Part shown: in pieces, positions 15,496 through 23,774 of the stretch
Numbering within the stretch: position 1 is the first letter of the stretch
How the letters are laid out: every line of letters starts with the position of its first letter
Assembly (NCBI GenBank): GCA_025996815.1
Contig: BNTT01000018.1
Location: 1 to 34,696 of the forward strand
Direction of reading: 5' to 3'
DNA from: Bacteroidia bacterium
Lineage (GTDB): Bacteria; Bacteroidota; Bacteroidia; Bacteroidales; Azobacteroidaceae
DNA length: 34,696 nucleotides
Notes under the pieces: generated by a model
Told to the model about the DNA's origin: nothing
Seen by the model: only the letters and a program-made list of their open reading frames with translations
The model's database searches: none
Position numbers and translations under genes: made by a program

Positions 15496-18327
15496 TTACG
15501 GTGCAAAGGTAATGAAAAAATTTGGATTAGCCGCGATGTCAAACGTCGCTTCAATTTGCCGCGTTTCGCCCGGCAGAAGGTTGAAATAGCCGTCAGAGAA
15601 GTAGGCAGGCAGGATAATCTCGCCCGTTGTTTTGTTCACCGCATTCAATTTGATGGATGCCGCAATCTTGTTTGTGGGATTCGCAACCGTAACAAGCACG
15701 CGCTTCAAAGCGTCATTGCGGGCTTGCACCACAACCCCCTGACTATGCAACAACGGCGCGATTTCCGCTTCGTTTCCTTGCCAATAATCGTTGGTCGAAA
15801 TTGTTTTGCCCTTTTGATTTTTCAATTCCAAGCGCACCAAATAAGCATCGGGCAGCCCTTCGTTTTTGACAGCTAATTTACTGTCAGTAAGCGAATTGCT
15901 ATTGGCATTTACGGTGGTGGATTGGCGGTCGATTTCTTTCCCGTTAAGGTCGATGATGCGGACGACGGCGGTTAGTTTATTGGCGGGTTGGCGGGTGGTG
16001 TTGATGACTACGATGTCATTGTGCGGCTTATTCATCTGAATGTGCAGCGGCTCGCAGGCTTTTTTGGCACCGAAATAGGAGCCGGGGGTTTCGTAATCGT
16101 AGCTGTAAGTTTGCCAAATCATACTTGGCCAGGCGGGGTGGCTCATCCAGAGGATTAGCCCTGTGGTGGTGTTCCACATTTTGCTGTTCCACGCTTCCAG
16201 CATATTGCGCCATGCGTCGTAGCATACTAATTGTGCTTTTTCGGTGAAATCGACCATGCCTGTAGGCTCGCCGTAGCGATTCACCGCCTGTATAAAACCC
16301 TTGTAGTTTTGCGAGGTGGCGTGCAGGTCGTGGTATGCCCACACATCGTTGATGGGCCATTGGTCTTCCGGCGCGATGAATTTGCGGATGGTGGAGGCGG
16401 TTGGCACGGCGTAGGTGCCCATCTCCGTGTTGAAGCCTTGCGCGTTTTGGGTGTAGTATTTCGACGGGTCTTCGAAATAGCTCCACGGACCACTGGTGCG
16501 CATATTCAGGTAGCGCGATTGCCCATGATAGTGGCGCGTGGGGTCTTCTCGTGCCAGCATTTCCGCCAGCGGCTGTGCCAATCCCTTAGGCGCGAAACCC
16601 TCGTTGCGGGGGCACCAGATGGCGATTGACGGATGATTGCGGAAGCGGCGGACGACATCCGTGGCGTTGCGCATAAAGAGCGGTTGGTCGTTAGGCTCCA
16701 CCGTGTCGTCGGTAGTAATCCAAAAATCGTTCCACACCAGCATCCCGTATTCGTCGCAGAGGTCGTAAAACGTTTCTTCGGTCGATTCGCCCGTCCAGTT
16801 GCGGACGATATTAAAATTCATATCCTGATGCAGTTTGAGGTAAGGCTCAAGGTGCTCACGCGAGGTATTTTTCATCGCATCGTCCATACCCCAGTTGCCG
16901 CCGCGACAGAAGATGCGAACGCCGTTTACGCGGATTACCAAGAATGGTCCGACAGGGTCGTTTTGGTCAATTGCCATCGTTTGTAGGGGCAACGCGCGCG
17001 TTGCCCCCGCGTTCAATGTGGGCAATTGCACCTCTTTGGAAAATGGGAAGCGTTTCTCGTAATTGAAAAGCGGCTTACCGTTGCCGGCATCGGTGGGCGA
17101 ATAGGCGATGCGGATGTTGCCCTGCACGGTGTCGTGCACCATCAATTCGTAGGACATTTCGCGAATACCGAACCGCACCGTTTTTGTATCAGATGGCGTG
17201 ATAGCCGACTGCTCAAACTGGTAACTGGTAATTGTCAAATCGTATAAATTCTGCTGACCATAGCCGTTGGGCCACCACAGGCGGGGATTTTTGAGTTGGA
17301 GAGGCGCAAAACTCACCTGTTTGGTTTCATTTGCCGCCAAAATGTAGGGCAATTCGATGGTTTGGCGGGGGCTTCCCGCTTTCGCGGGAACGACAGCGTG
17401 CAATTTGCCTTCGACCGGCTGCGACGAATGATTTTTCAGGCGGGCATAAATCGTAATTTTTGCCGAAGTGGTGTCGGGCAAATTTAAGTCCGTAATCACT
17501 TGTGGGTCAATGATGTCCACCGCACCGCCAAATTGCAGGCGCACGTCTTGCCAAATGCCGATGTTGCGGTCGCGAATGCCCGGAATCCAGTCCCAGCCCA
17601 TCGCCGCGATGAAAGTGGGTCCGTCGATGCTGAGCGCACCGCCGTTCAGCCCCTGTCCGGCAGCGATGGACTGCTCGTGGGGGATGCTTGGGTTGTTTGG
17701 CGGCAGGATATGCACCGCCAGAATGTTTGTGCCCGACCTGTGTATTATGCTCGTCACGTCAAATTCACCGCGGATGAATGCCCCCGTGATGTTGCCGAGC
17801 TTTTTGCCGTTGAGGAAAATTTCCGCACGGTAGTTGATGCCATTGAAAAGCAACGTAACACGTTCTCCAACAGCATTTTGCGGCAGTTCAAACGCATTGC
17901 GATACCACCAGTCCATCCAACAAAGCGTGTCGGGAATCGCCAAATTGTTAAGCCCAAAATAGGGGTCGGGATACACGCCCTGCTCGACCAAAGTGGTCAG
18001 CACAGTGCCCGGCACAGTGGCATCATACCACTCCTTTGTGTCAAAATCCGGCGCAAAGATAGATTGCCCGCTTTCAACCAGTTGCGTGTTTGTGCCGAGT
18101 TGCCAGCCGGTAGCAATCACCAACGACCAATCATCAATTACCAACAGCTGATTGGCAGTTGGCAACTGTTTAACTTTGCGCACCGGCGTTTGAAACGGTG
18201 CCTTGCCGACAGGCAGTTCCGACTGCGGCTGTGGGGCTTGCAGTCCCGTCCACAACTGTGTTAAACTTTGTCCGAAACTCTGGGCGGACAAACCCAATGC
18301 GAGGCAAATCAGTGCTGTTTTTTTCAT
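15496..18327 (-). CDS. Secreted glycoside hydrolase family 2 (exo-glucosaminidase/mannosidase-like)
   Basis: 943 aa with an N-terminal signal peptide (MKKTALICLALGLSAQSFG). The order is sugar-binding jelly roll, Ig-like domain, TIM barrel and C-terminal Ig-like regions. The barrel shows NFNIVRNWTGESTEETFYDLCDEYGMLVWNDFW, the acid/base motif WCPRNEG (Glu near residue 576) and a nucleophile candidate in GFNTEMG (Glu near 635). The pattern fits the CsxA exo-beta-glucosaminidase / beta-mannosidase branch rather than LacZ; the exact substrate is not clear. Residues about 312-321 (VVPAKAGSPR) and 440-450 (AGATRALPLQT) are palindromic repeat insertions. The purL promoter box lies in its last codons. 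Confidence 0.9.
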   Translation of the reverse strand: MKKTALICLALGLSAQSFGQSLTQLWTGLQAPQPQSELPVGKAPFQTPVRKVKQLPTANQLLVIDDWSLVIATGWQLGTNTQLVESGQSIFAPDFDTKEWYDATVPGTVLTTLVEQGVYPDPYFGLNNLAIPDTLCWMDWWYRNAFELPQNAVGERVTLLFNGINYRAEIFLNGKKLGNITGAFIRGEFDVTSIIHRSGTNILAVHILPPNNPSIPHEQSIAAGQGLNGGALSIDGPTFIAAMGWDWIPGIRDRNIGIWQDVRLQFGGAVDIIDPQVITDLNLPDTTSAKITIYARLKNHSSQPVEGKLHAVVPAKAGSPRQTIELPYILAANETKQVSFAPLQLKNPRLWWPNGYGQQNLYDLTITSYQFEQSAITPSDTKTVRFGIREMSYELMVHDTVQGNIRIAYSPTDAGNGKPLFNYEKRFPFSKEVQLPTLNAGATRALPLQTMAIDQNDPVGPFLVIRVNGVRIFCRGGNWGMDDAMKNTSREHLEPYLKLHQDMNFNIVRNWTGESTEETFYDLCDEYGMLVWNDFWITTDDTVEPNDQPLFMRNATDVVRRFRNHPSIAIWCPRNEGFAPKGLAQPLAEMLAREDPTRHYHGQSRYLNMRTSGPWSYFEDPSKYYTQNAQGFNTEMGTYAVPTASTIRKFIAPEDQWPINDVWAYHDLHATSQNYKGFIQAVNRYGEPTGMVDFTEKAQLVCYDAWRNMLEAWNSKMWNTTTGLILWMSHPAWPSMIWQTYSYDYETPGSYFGAKKACEPLHIQMNKPHNDIVVINTTRQPANKLTAVVRIIDLNGKEIDRQSTTVNANSNSLTDSKLAVKNEGLPDAYLVRLELKNQKGKTISTNDYWQGNEAEIAPLLHSQGVVVQARNDALKRVLVTVANPTNKIAASIKLNAVNKTTGEIILPAYFSDGYFNLLPGETRQIEATFDIAANPNFFITFAP
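15504..15511 (-). promoter_or_regulatory. purL -7 box (TACCTTTG)
   Basis: Matches TAnnTTTG on the minus strand, about 30 nt before the purL start and inside the 3' end of the GH2 gene. No well-spaced -33 TTG was found. Confidence 0.6.
16986..17007. repeat. 22-bp perfect palindrome inside the GH2 gene
   Basis: GGGGCAACGCG followed by its exact complement. Encodes GATRALPL in frame. Resembles dispersed REP-type palindromes. Confidence 0.85.
17373..17390. repeat. Palindrome inside the GH2 gene (VPAKAGS)
   Basis: TTCCCGC-tttc-GCGGGAA stem-loop. It encodes VPAKAGS, a peptide recurrent where this widespread bacterial palindrome enters genes. Confidence 0.8.
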
Positions 18328-18347
18328 TTTTTGTATGTTTTTAGGGG

Positions 18348-18355
18348 CAAAGATA
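18348..18355 (-). promoter_or_regulatory. GH2 gene -7 box (TATCTTTG)
   Basis: TAnnTTTG on the minus strand about 20 nt before the GH2 start. The expected -33 region coincides with the left edge of the RAYT element (18376-18385), and no TTG is found at normal spacing. Confidence 0.65.
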
Positions 18356-18384
18356 CGAAAAATAAAAATAATTTCATACCTTTT

Positions 18385-18537
18385 TCAGGGCAAACGCATC
18401 AAAATAAAGTCATAGTTCTGCGATTTTGTTTCGTCTGTTACGCCGGAAGGCGTTAAATTTTGATAACCCCGTACAAGCGAAGCGCAGTGCGGGGTAGATG
18501 ACTGCCCCCCCTCCCAGCAACCCCGAAGCGGGTTGAA
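18385..18537. repeat. RAYT element, left inverted arm
   Basis: About 153 bp, complementary to 18942-19091. Most differences lie at 18403-18419 and in the C-run (7 Cs here, a 10-G run at 18964-18973 in the right arm). Confidence 0.9.
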
Positions 18538-18538
18538 T

Positions 18539-18919
18539 TTATTCATCTTGCCAAAACCATTTTTCATCCTCATCAATGCCGTTTTCTTTGAACAGTCTTT
18601 TTATTTCATCGCCAAAAACTTCTACTTTATGATGTTCTTGTTGATTTTTGATGTAATTTATGATGACATCTTTTTCTTTGTAGGAATAGGTTAGTGCACA
18701 GTATTTCACGCTCCACCCACTAAAATCGGGGAAATATCCAGATTCTTTCATCCATCTGGAACTGCTAACTTTTATGTCTTTTATGTAATCTGCTAAAGCC
18801 ACTGATGGATGCAAATCCGACAATATATGGATGTGGTCGGGCATTCCATTTGACGGTAACCAGCCATAAATAAAGTAATTTAATAATCTATTTTGCCTGC
18901 AAAAGTAAACATTTTTCAT
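18539..18919 (-). pseudogene. Truncated Y1 (IS200-like / TnpA-REP) transposase
   Basis: The HUH motif MPDHIHIL and the SVALADYIKDIKVSSSRWMKE block are intact, and the catalytic tyrosine is in IINYIKNQQEHHK. Complete relatives begin with a strand of the type YTQIxxxxVFxVK before the LYxYIxGI helix; here this N-terminus is missing, and the segment between that helix and the HUH motif is shortened (FIYGWLPSNGMPDH). The upstream bases TACTTTTG at 18900-18907 look more like a promoter box than codons. The protein therefore keeps catalytic residues but lacks part of the fold, and is probably inactive unless completed in trans. Confidence 0.75.
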
Positions 18920-18941
18920 CAAATGGCAAGTCCGGAAGAAC

Positions 18942-19091
18942 TTCAACCCGCTTCGGGGTTGCTGGGGGGGGGGAGCCATCTACCCCGCACTGCGCTTCGC
19001 TTGTACGGGGTTATCAAAATTTAACGCCTTCCGGCGTAACAGACGAAACAAAATCGCAGAATATGGCTTTGTTTTGATGCGTTTGCCCTGA
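18942..19091. repeat. RAYT element, right inverted arm
   Basis: About 150 bp, complementary to the left arm. It includes a 10-G run at 18964-18973. Confidence 0.9.
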
Positions 19092-19109
19092 TACCTTTTT
19101 CGACATTTC

Positions 19110-19874
19110 TTATAACAATGTGGCTTGTGCAGGTGTTGATATTGCAAACTTCAACAGAACATCCATGCAGCCGTTTTCCTGCAACTCATCGGGCGAGCCA
19201 ACGAGCAGCCCGCGCGATTTGTCTAAAAGCCACAATTTGTCGGCGGTCTTGCACACTAATTCCAAGTCGTGGCTCGACAGGAAGATGGCTTTGCCGGTTT
19301 CGCGGCTCAGTGTGCGTAGCAAATTCATGATTTCTGCCTTGCTGGGATAGTCGAGGAAGGCGGTTGGCTCGTCTAAGAAAATCACCGGCGTTTGTTGTGC
19401 GAGCACTTTGGCGAGCATCACTTTTTGTCGTTCGCCGTCGCTCAGCGTGTGCACGTGGCGGTTTGCCAATTCGGTGATGCCGACTTGCCCGATAGCCTCG
19501 CGCACAATTTGCCGGTCTTTGGCTGTCAGTTGCCCCCAGAAATTGGTGTAGGGACTGCGCCCCATGCCCACTAAATCGGTTACGGAGAGGTCTGCTGCCG
19601 TGATTTTTTCGGTGAGCACCACACCTATGATGCGTGACAATTCTTTTTTTGAAATATCTGAGAATTGATAATTGATATTTCCTGCTAATGGTGGCTGCAA
19701 TCCCGCCAGCGTGCGCAATAGTGTGGATTTCCCCACGCCATTCACTCCCACGAGGCACGTCAATTCGCCGCCGAAAATTGTGGCGTTCAAATTTTCGGCG
19801 ACGATTGAGTTTATGTAACCTATCGCGAGGTTGCGGAGTTCGATGCTATCTCTTTTCAAAGTGGTGGCGCACAA
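19110..19874 (-). CDS. ABC transporter ATP-binding protein, FecE/BtuD type
   Basis: 254 aa. Walker A is VGVNGVGKST, the signature is LSDGERQ, Walker B is VIFLDEPTA, and the H-loop is SSHDLEL. DLVGMGRSPYTNFWG is typical of ATPases for iron-siderophore, haem or cobalamin importers. Usually permease and binding-protein genes are adjacent; here they are not in the window. There is no ATG; TTG at 19874 (or 19859) is the start, and the gene overlaps the NagB-like gene by up to 29 nt, so it is translated with it. The right edge of the RAYT element is 19 nt after its stop. Confidence 0.88.
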   Translation of the reverse strand: MCATTLKRDSIELRNLAIGYINSIVAENLNATIFGGELTCLVGVNGVGKSTLLRTLAGLQPPLAGNINYQFSDISKKELSRIIGVVLTEKITAADLSVTDLVGMGRSPYTNFWGQLTAKDRQIVREAIGQVGITELANRHVHTLSDGERQKVMLAKVLAQQTPVIFLDEPTAFLDYPSKAEIMNLLRTLSRETGKAIFLSSHDLELVCKTADKLWLLDKSRGLLVGSPDELQENGCMDVLLKFAISTPAQATLL

Positions 19875-21762
19875 AGAGTTCCATGGCTTGATATTCTGCC
19901 ATGCCGAGTTGGTCGTAGCGCACGGCGGTGTTTTTGTTGCGGTCTTCCGCCCGTTTCCAAAACTCGCGCGGGTCGGTTCCGGGGAACAGCGCGGGGTCTT
20001 TTTGCGACTGGTGTTTGTAGATTGCCATGCGCTTGATGCGGCTTTCTTCGGGGCTTAATGGCACCGCCATATCCACTTCGGCGATGTCCCATTCCTGCCA
20101 TGCACCGCGGTAGAGCCACATATAGCAGTCTTTGAGCCATGCTTCGCCCTGTAATTGCTTCAAGGCTTCCAAAATGGCGATGAAACACACGCGATGCGTG
20201 CCGTGAGGGTCGGAGAGGTCGCCGGCGGCGAAAATCTGCTGCGGCTTCACTTCCTGCAACAACTTGACGATGATGTCCACATCCGCCTTCGTGATGGGTG
20301 CTTTTTTCACCGTTCCCGTTTCGTAGAACGGCAGGTTGAGGAAGTGCACGCGATTTTCGGGGATGCCCAGATAGCGACACGCCGAGCGCGCTTCGCCCTG
20401 ACGGATAGATGTTTTGCAGGCTGCAATCTGCTTTGTATCAGGCTGTCCGGGACGTTTTTGCTTGAAAAAGTCCAACGATTGTTGATAGGCTTCCTGCGCC
20501 GTTTTGTCGTCAAATTTGTATAGCGGTGCAATGCCGCGCACGAAATCGAGGAAGCGCGTCACCTCATCGTCGAAAACGGCGATATTGCCGGATGTTTCGT
20601 AGGCGAGGTGCACCTCGTGACCGTGTTCGGAGAGGCGCGCCAATGTTCCGCCCATCGAAATCACGTCGTCGTCGGGGTGCGGACTGAACACGACCACCTT
20701 TTTGGGGAACGGCTTGGCGCGTTCGGGGCGCGTGCTGTCGTCGGCGTTGGGTTTGCCGCCGGGCCAGCCGGTGATGGTATGCTGTAAGTCGTTGAATACG
20801 CGGATGTTAATCTTGTTGGCGGGACCATATTCGGAAACGAGTTCGCCCAACCCGCTGTCGTTGTAATCGCGCTCTGTGAGTTTGAGCACGGGTTTTTCCA
20901 ATTTTTCGCACAGCCAGAACACGGCTTTGCGAATGGCTTTGTCCGACCACTTCACCGGACCCACCAGCCACGGCGTTTTGATGCGCGTCAGTTCGGCAGC
21001 CGAAGCCTCATCGAAGATGAAAGAGACGTTTGGATGCTTTTGCAGGATGGAGGCGGGCAACATTTCCGTCACACCCTCTTCCACTATCTTGCGGACAACC
21101 TTCGCCTTGCCTTCGCCCCAAGCCATAAAAATGATGCGTTTGGCATCCATAATCGTGCCCAAACCGACTGAGATACTGTGATTAGGCACATTTTCTTCGC
21201 CGAAGAAATTACTTGCAGCTCCCATGCGCGTCGAATAGTCGAGTGTTACCAGGTGGGTGCGCGAAGTGAACATCGAGCCGGGTTCGTTGGCAGCCAACTG
21301 TCCGCGACCGTCCGCACTTATCAATTGGAGGTCGACGCCGCCCGCTTCCTTGATGAGTTTCTCGTATTTCTCGCAAAAAGCGGCGATTTCCGTCTTTTTC
21401 AGGTCGCCCGGAATCAGGCGAATGTTTTCCGGCAAAATGTCCACCTCGTTGAACAGATATTCGTACAAATAGAGGTAATGGCTCTGCAACTCGTCTTTCG
21501 AGAGCGGAAAATACTCGGACTCGTTGAAGACGACCACGTTTTTGAAACTCAGCCCCTCCTTCTTGTGCAGTTCCACGAGCCGTTCGTACACGCCAACCAC
21601 CGACGACCCGGCAACCAGCCCCAACACACACTTCTGATTGGCAGCCTGCTTCTCGCGAATGAGCGCAGCCACCTGCTTAGCAACCAAATCCGAAGCCACA
21701 TCGGCATCGGAGAAGATAGACACCGGCACTTTTTCGTACCTTTTATCAAGATTTTCCATCAT
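19846..21762 (-). CDS. NagB-like / PIG-L (LmbE) deacetylase fusion protein
   Basis: 638 aa from ATG ATG at 21762/21759; the start follows the promoter at 21780-21810, and a longer frame to 21924 would contain that promoter. The N-terminal half aligns with glucosamine-6-phosphate deaminase, but catalytic positions are changed: the NMDEY motif reads NESEY, and the DGHIAFNEP motif reads RGQLAANEP, so the aspartate and histidine of the active site are absent. The C-terminal half has the PIG-L/LmbE zinc motif SPHPDDDV and DPHGTHR, a likely N-deacetylase. It resembles the Bacteroides NagB-like proteins known to lack the deaminase residues. It may act on an acetylated amino sugar; the actual reaction is not known. 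Confidence 0.88.
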   Translation of the reverse strand: MMENLDKRYEKVPVSIFSDADVASDLVAKQVAALIREKQAANQKCVLGLVAGSSVVGVYERLVELHKKEGLSFKNVVVFNESEYFPLSKDELQSHYLYLYEYLFNEVDILPENIRLIPGDLKKTEIAAFCEKYEKLIKEAGGVDLQLISADGRGQLAANEPGSMFTSRTHLVTLDYSTRMGAASNFFGEENVPNHSISVGLGTIMDAKRIIFMAWGEGKAKVVRKIVEEGVTEMLPASILQKHPNVSFIFDEASAAELTRIKTPWLVGPVKWSDKAIRKAVFWLCEKLEKPVLKLTERDYNDSGLGELVSEYGPANKINIRVFNDLQHTITGWPGGKPNADDSTRPERAKPFPKKVVVFSPHPDDDVISMGGTLARLSEHGHEVHLAYETSGNIAVFDDEVTRFLDFVRGIAPLYKFDDKTAQEAYQQSLDFFKQKRPGQPDTKQIAACKTSIRQGEARSACRYLGIPENRVHFLNLPFYETGTVKKAPITKADVDIIVKLLQEVKPQQIFAAGDLSDPHGTHRVCFIAILEALKQLQGEAWLKDCYMWLYRGAWQEWDIAEVDMAVPLSPEESRIKRMAIYKHQSQKDPALFPGTDPREFWKRAEDRNKNTAVRYDQLGMAEYQAMELFVRHHFEKR

Positions 21763-21779
21763 AATTTTTTTTTGAGCAA

Positions 21780-21810
21780 CAAAAGTACACACAATTTTTG
21801 GGATGTGCAA
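21780..21810 (-). promoter_or_regulatory. Promoter of the NagB-like/PIG-L gene
   Basis: -7 box TACTTTTG at 21780-21787 and -33 TTG at 21808-21810 with a 20-nt spacer, in the minus direction. It fits the Bacteroidota consensus and decides the short start. Confidence 0.8.
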
Positions 21811-21879
21811 GAGTTTTCGGATAATTTTATTGATTTTTTTGTCTGAACCATGATTTTTACAAGATTTGATAATTTTATG

Positions 21880-21887
21880 TAACTTTG
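21880..21887 (+). promoter_or_regulatory. -7 box (TAACTTTG) of the AlbA_2 ATPase gene
   Basis: TAnnTTTG 16 nt before the ATG at 21904. The nearest TTTG upstream (21865) is too close to be a -33. Confidence 0.65.
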
Positions 21888-21903
21888 CAGCCAAATAATT
21901 GAT

Positions 21904-23574
21904 ATGGACAGTAAAGAGTTGCAAAACATATTAGAGCATTTGCTGAACAATAAAGTTGAAAACGAGGTGGTTGAGTTCAAGAAAGCAGAAAACAATTACG
22001 ATTTCGACAAGTTGGGCAATTATTTTTCGGCGTTGTGCAATGAAGCCAACCTGCTGAAGCAGAAGGAGGCGTGGCTTGTCTTTGGTGTGTTTGAAAACAA
22101 AAAAGCCAAGCAATTGGAAATTATCGGTACAAACTTCAGAAAACACAAGGCTGATTTAGACCGGTTGAAGAAAGAAATAGCCGATAAAACGACCGGACGA
22201 ATCACGTTTGTAGAGATATATGAGGTTGATTATCAGGGCAAACGGATTATTATGTTTCAAATACCGCCCGCACCACAGGGGATGCCAATTGCTTTTGACG
22301 GTCACTATTACGGACGGGATGGCGAAAGCCTTGTCCCACTGAACATTGAGGAGCTGGAACGGATTCGTAATCAGGCAAACAGTTATGACTGGACGAAAGA
22401 AATAATACCGGACGCAACGCTCAATGATTTGGACGAGCAGGCAATTCAAAAAGCGCGAATAGAGTTTATTAAGCGCAATCCAAAATATGAAGATGAGATA
22501 GACGGTTGGGACAATGCCAAATTTTTGAACAAGGCCAAGTTGACTGTGCGGGGCAAAATAACCCGCGCGGCATTCATTTTGTTGGGCAAAGAGGAGGAGG
22601 AGCATCTGCTTGATTCGGCGGTCAAAATTCGGTGGTTGCTGCGCACTGTCACCAATGAGGACAAGGATTTTGAGATTTTTTCGGTGCCTTTCATTCTCGC
22701 AGTCGATGAAGTTTTTGCGAAGATTAGAAACCTGAAATACAGGTATTTACGCGATGGCACACTTTTTCCGGACGAAGCCCTGCGCTACGAGCCGTTTGTA
22801 ATTCGAGAATCACTGAATAACGCCATTGCACACCAAGATTACACAAAAAAAGCACGCATAAACGTGGTGGAATTTGAGGACGACCATTTGGTTTTTTCCA
22901 ATGCGGGAACATTTTTGCCGGAGTCGGTCGAAAAGGTGGTGCTCACCGACAGCCCCGAAGAACTCAGCCGCAACCCGTTTTTGATGGATGCCATGAAAAC
23001 CCTGAACATGATAGAAACGCAAGGCGGAGGCATTCGCAAAATATTCGGATTTCAGCGCAAACGCTTCTTCCCGATGCCTGATTACGATTTCAGTGCCGGA
23101 AAAGTAAAAACCATCATCACAGGAAAGATTATCAACGAAGATTTTGCCCGGATTCTTATCAAAAATCCCGACTTAGGATGGGAAGATATACTGCTTCTCG
23201 ACCGCGTACAAAAGCAGAAAGCAATAAACGATGAAGAACGCAACTACCTGCGCAAAAATCGTTTCATAGAAGGCAGAAAAGGCAGCGATTATCTGTCGTA
23301 TAAGGTGATAGAGCCGACAAAAGATGAAAATTTGATGGCAGAATACGTTGCCAATAAGAGTTTTGACGATGAATATTTCAAAGATTTGATAATTGAATAC
23401 ATTAAAAAGCAGAAAAAAGCAAGCAGAAAAGGCATTGATAATCTGATTATTCCGAAATTATCGGCAGTACTAAATATGGAACAACGGAAAACCAAAGTAA
23501 AAAATTACTTATATATTTTGAGCAAAGAAAGAAAAATTAAAAATGTTACTTATGGAATTTGGGAATTATTTTAG
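21904..23574 (+). CDS. AlbA_2-domain / GHKL ATP-binding protein
   Basis: 556 aa. Residues about 10-145 match the AlbA_2 (Schlafen AlbA-like) domain: ENEVVEFKKAENNYDFDKLGNYFSALCNEANL, AWLVFGV, then GHYYGRDGESLVPLN. Residues about 290-395 are the HATPase_c_4 region: RESLNNAIAHQDY, LVFSNAGTF, MIETQGGGIRKI. A winged-helix-like C-terminus follows. Family members are often called RecG-like or transcriptional regulators; a role in defence has been proposed for some, but none is shown here. It is divergent from the NagB-like gene and stands alone. It is a distant relative of the DUF4062 protein at 1087-2562, with a different N-terminal domain. It ends in a tandem repeat tract. Confidence 0.85.
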   Translation: MDSKELQNILEHLLNNKVENEVVEFKKAENNYDFDKLGNYFSALCNEANLLKQKEAWLVFGVFENKKAKQLEIIGTNFRKHKADLDRLKKEIADKTTGRITFVEIYEVDYQGKRIIMFQIPPAPQGMPIAFDGHYYGRDGESLVPLNIEELERIRNQANSYDWTKEIIPDATLNDLDEQAIQKARIEFIKRNPKYEDEIDGWDNAKFLNKAKLTVRGKITRAAFILLGKEEEEHLLDSAVKIRWLLRTVTNEDKDFEIFSVPFILAVDEVFAKIRNLKYRYLRDGTLFPDEALRYEPFVIRESLNNAIAHQDYTKKARINVVEFEDDHLVFSNAGTFLPESVEKVVLTDSPEELSRNPFLMDAMKTLNMIETQGGGIRKIFGFQRKRFFPMPDYDFSAGKVKTIITGKIINEDFARILIKNPDLGWEDILLLDRVQKQKAINDEERNYLRKNRFIEGRKGSDYLSYKVIEPTKDENLMAEYVANKSFDDEYFKDLIIEYIKKQKKASRKGIDNLIIPKLSAVLNMEQRKTKVKNYLYILSKERKIKNVTYGIWELF

Positions 23575-23626
23575 CCGAATTTTAGCCGAGTTTAGCCGAG
23601 TTTTTAGCCGAGTTTTAGCCGAGTTT
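23570..23626 (+). repeat. Degenerate tandem repeat TTTAGCCGA, 5 copies
   Basis: Five copies of TTTAGCCGA with 9-12 nt periods. The first copy provides the stop codon (TAG) of the AlbA_2 gene. A further set with TTTAGCCAA/TTTAGCCGT follows at 23667-23696. Confidence 0.85.
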
Positions 23627-23666
23627 GATTGTAACTTCTTTATTTTCAACCATTTACAAAATGAAA

Positions 23667-23696
23667 ATTTAGCCAATTTTAGCCAATTTTAGCCGT
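23667..23696 (+). repeat. Related tandem repeat TTTAGCC, 3 copies
   Basis: Three copies of AATTTTAGCC about 10 nt apart, 40 nt after the first tract. Between the tracts there is only A+T-rich sequence. Confidence 0.75.
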
Positions 23697-23724
23697 CAAA
23701 GTTTTGGTTTTTGTTCTTGACTTG

Positions 23725-23754
23725 TTGTATGAAACAGAAAAATGCGTATATTTG
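23725..23754 (+). promoter_or_regulatory. hisC promoter
   Basis: -33 TTG at 23725-23727 and -7 TATATTTG at 23747-23754, spacer 19 nt. It overlaps a possible upstream ATG (23742), so translation should start at 23775. Confidence 0.8.
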
Positions 23755-23774
23755 CACCTTTGAATAAAGATGTC

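Larger units (their letters stand above)
18385..19091. mobile_element. RAYT/REP-type element with ~150-bp inverted arms
   Basis: Arms 18385-18537 and 18942-19091 are inverted repeats, nearly identical, around a truncated Y1 transposase gene. The arms hold nested small palindromes, including a CGCCGGAAGGCG hairpin and the REP core GTACAAGCGAAGCGCAGTGC. The 10-base sequence ATACCTTTTT lies in direct orientation at both outer edges (18376-18385 and 19091-19100). The element sits between the ABC ATPase stop and the GH2 promoter. Confidence 0.85.

Noticed and set aside
18376..19100. Conventional DDE insertion sequence with a 10-bp target duplication
   Set aside because: The only protein is a Y1 HUH type, which does not produce target duplications; the direct repeat is reported as an oddity.
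21763..21924. 54-residue N-terminal extension of the NagB-like protein
   Set aside because: It contains the gene's own promoter and overlaps the divergent gene.
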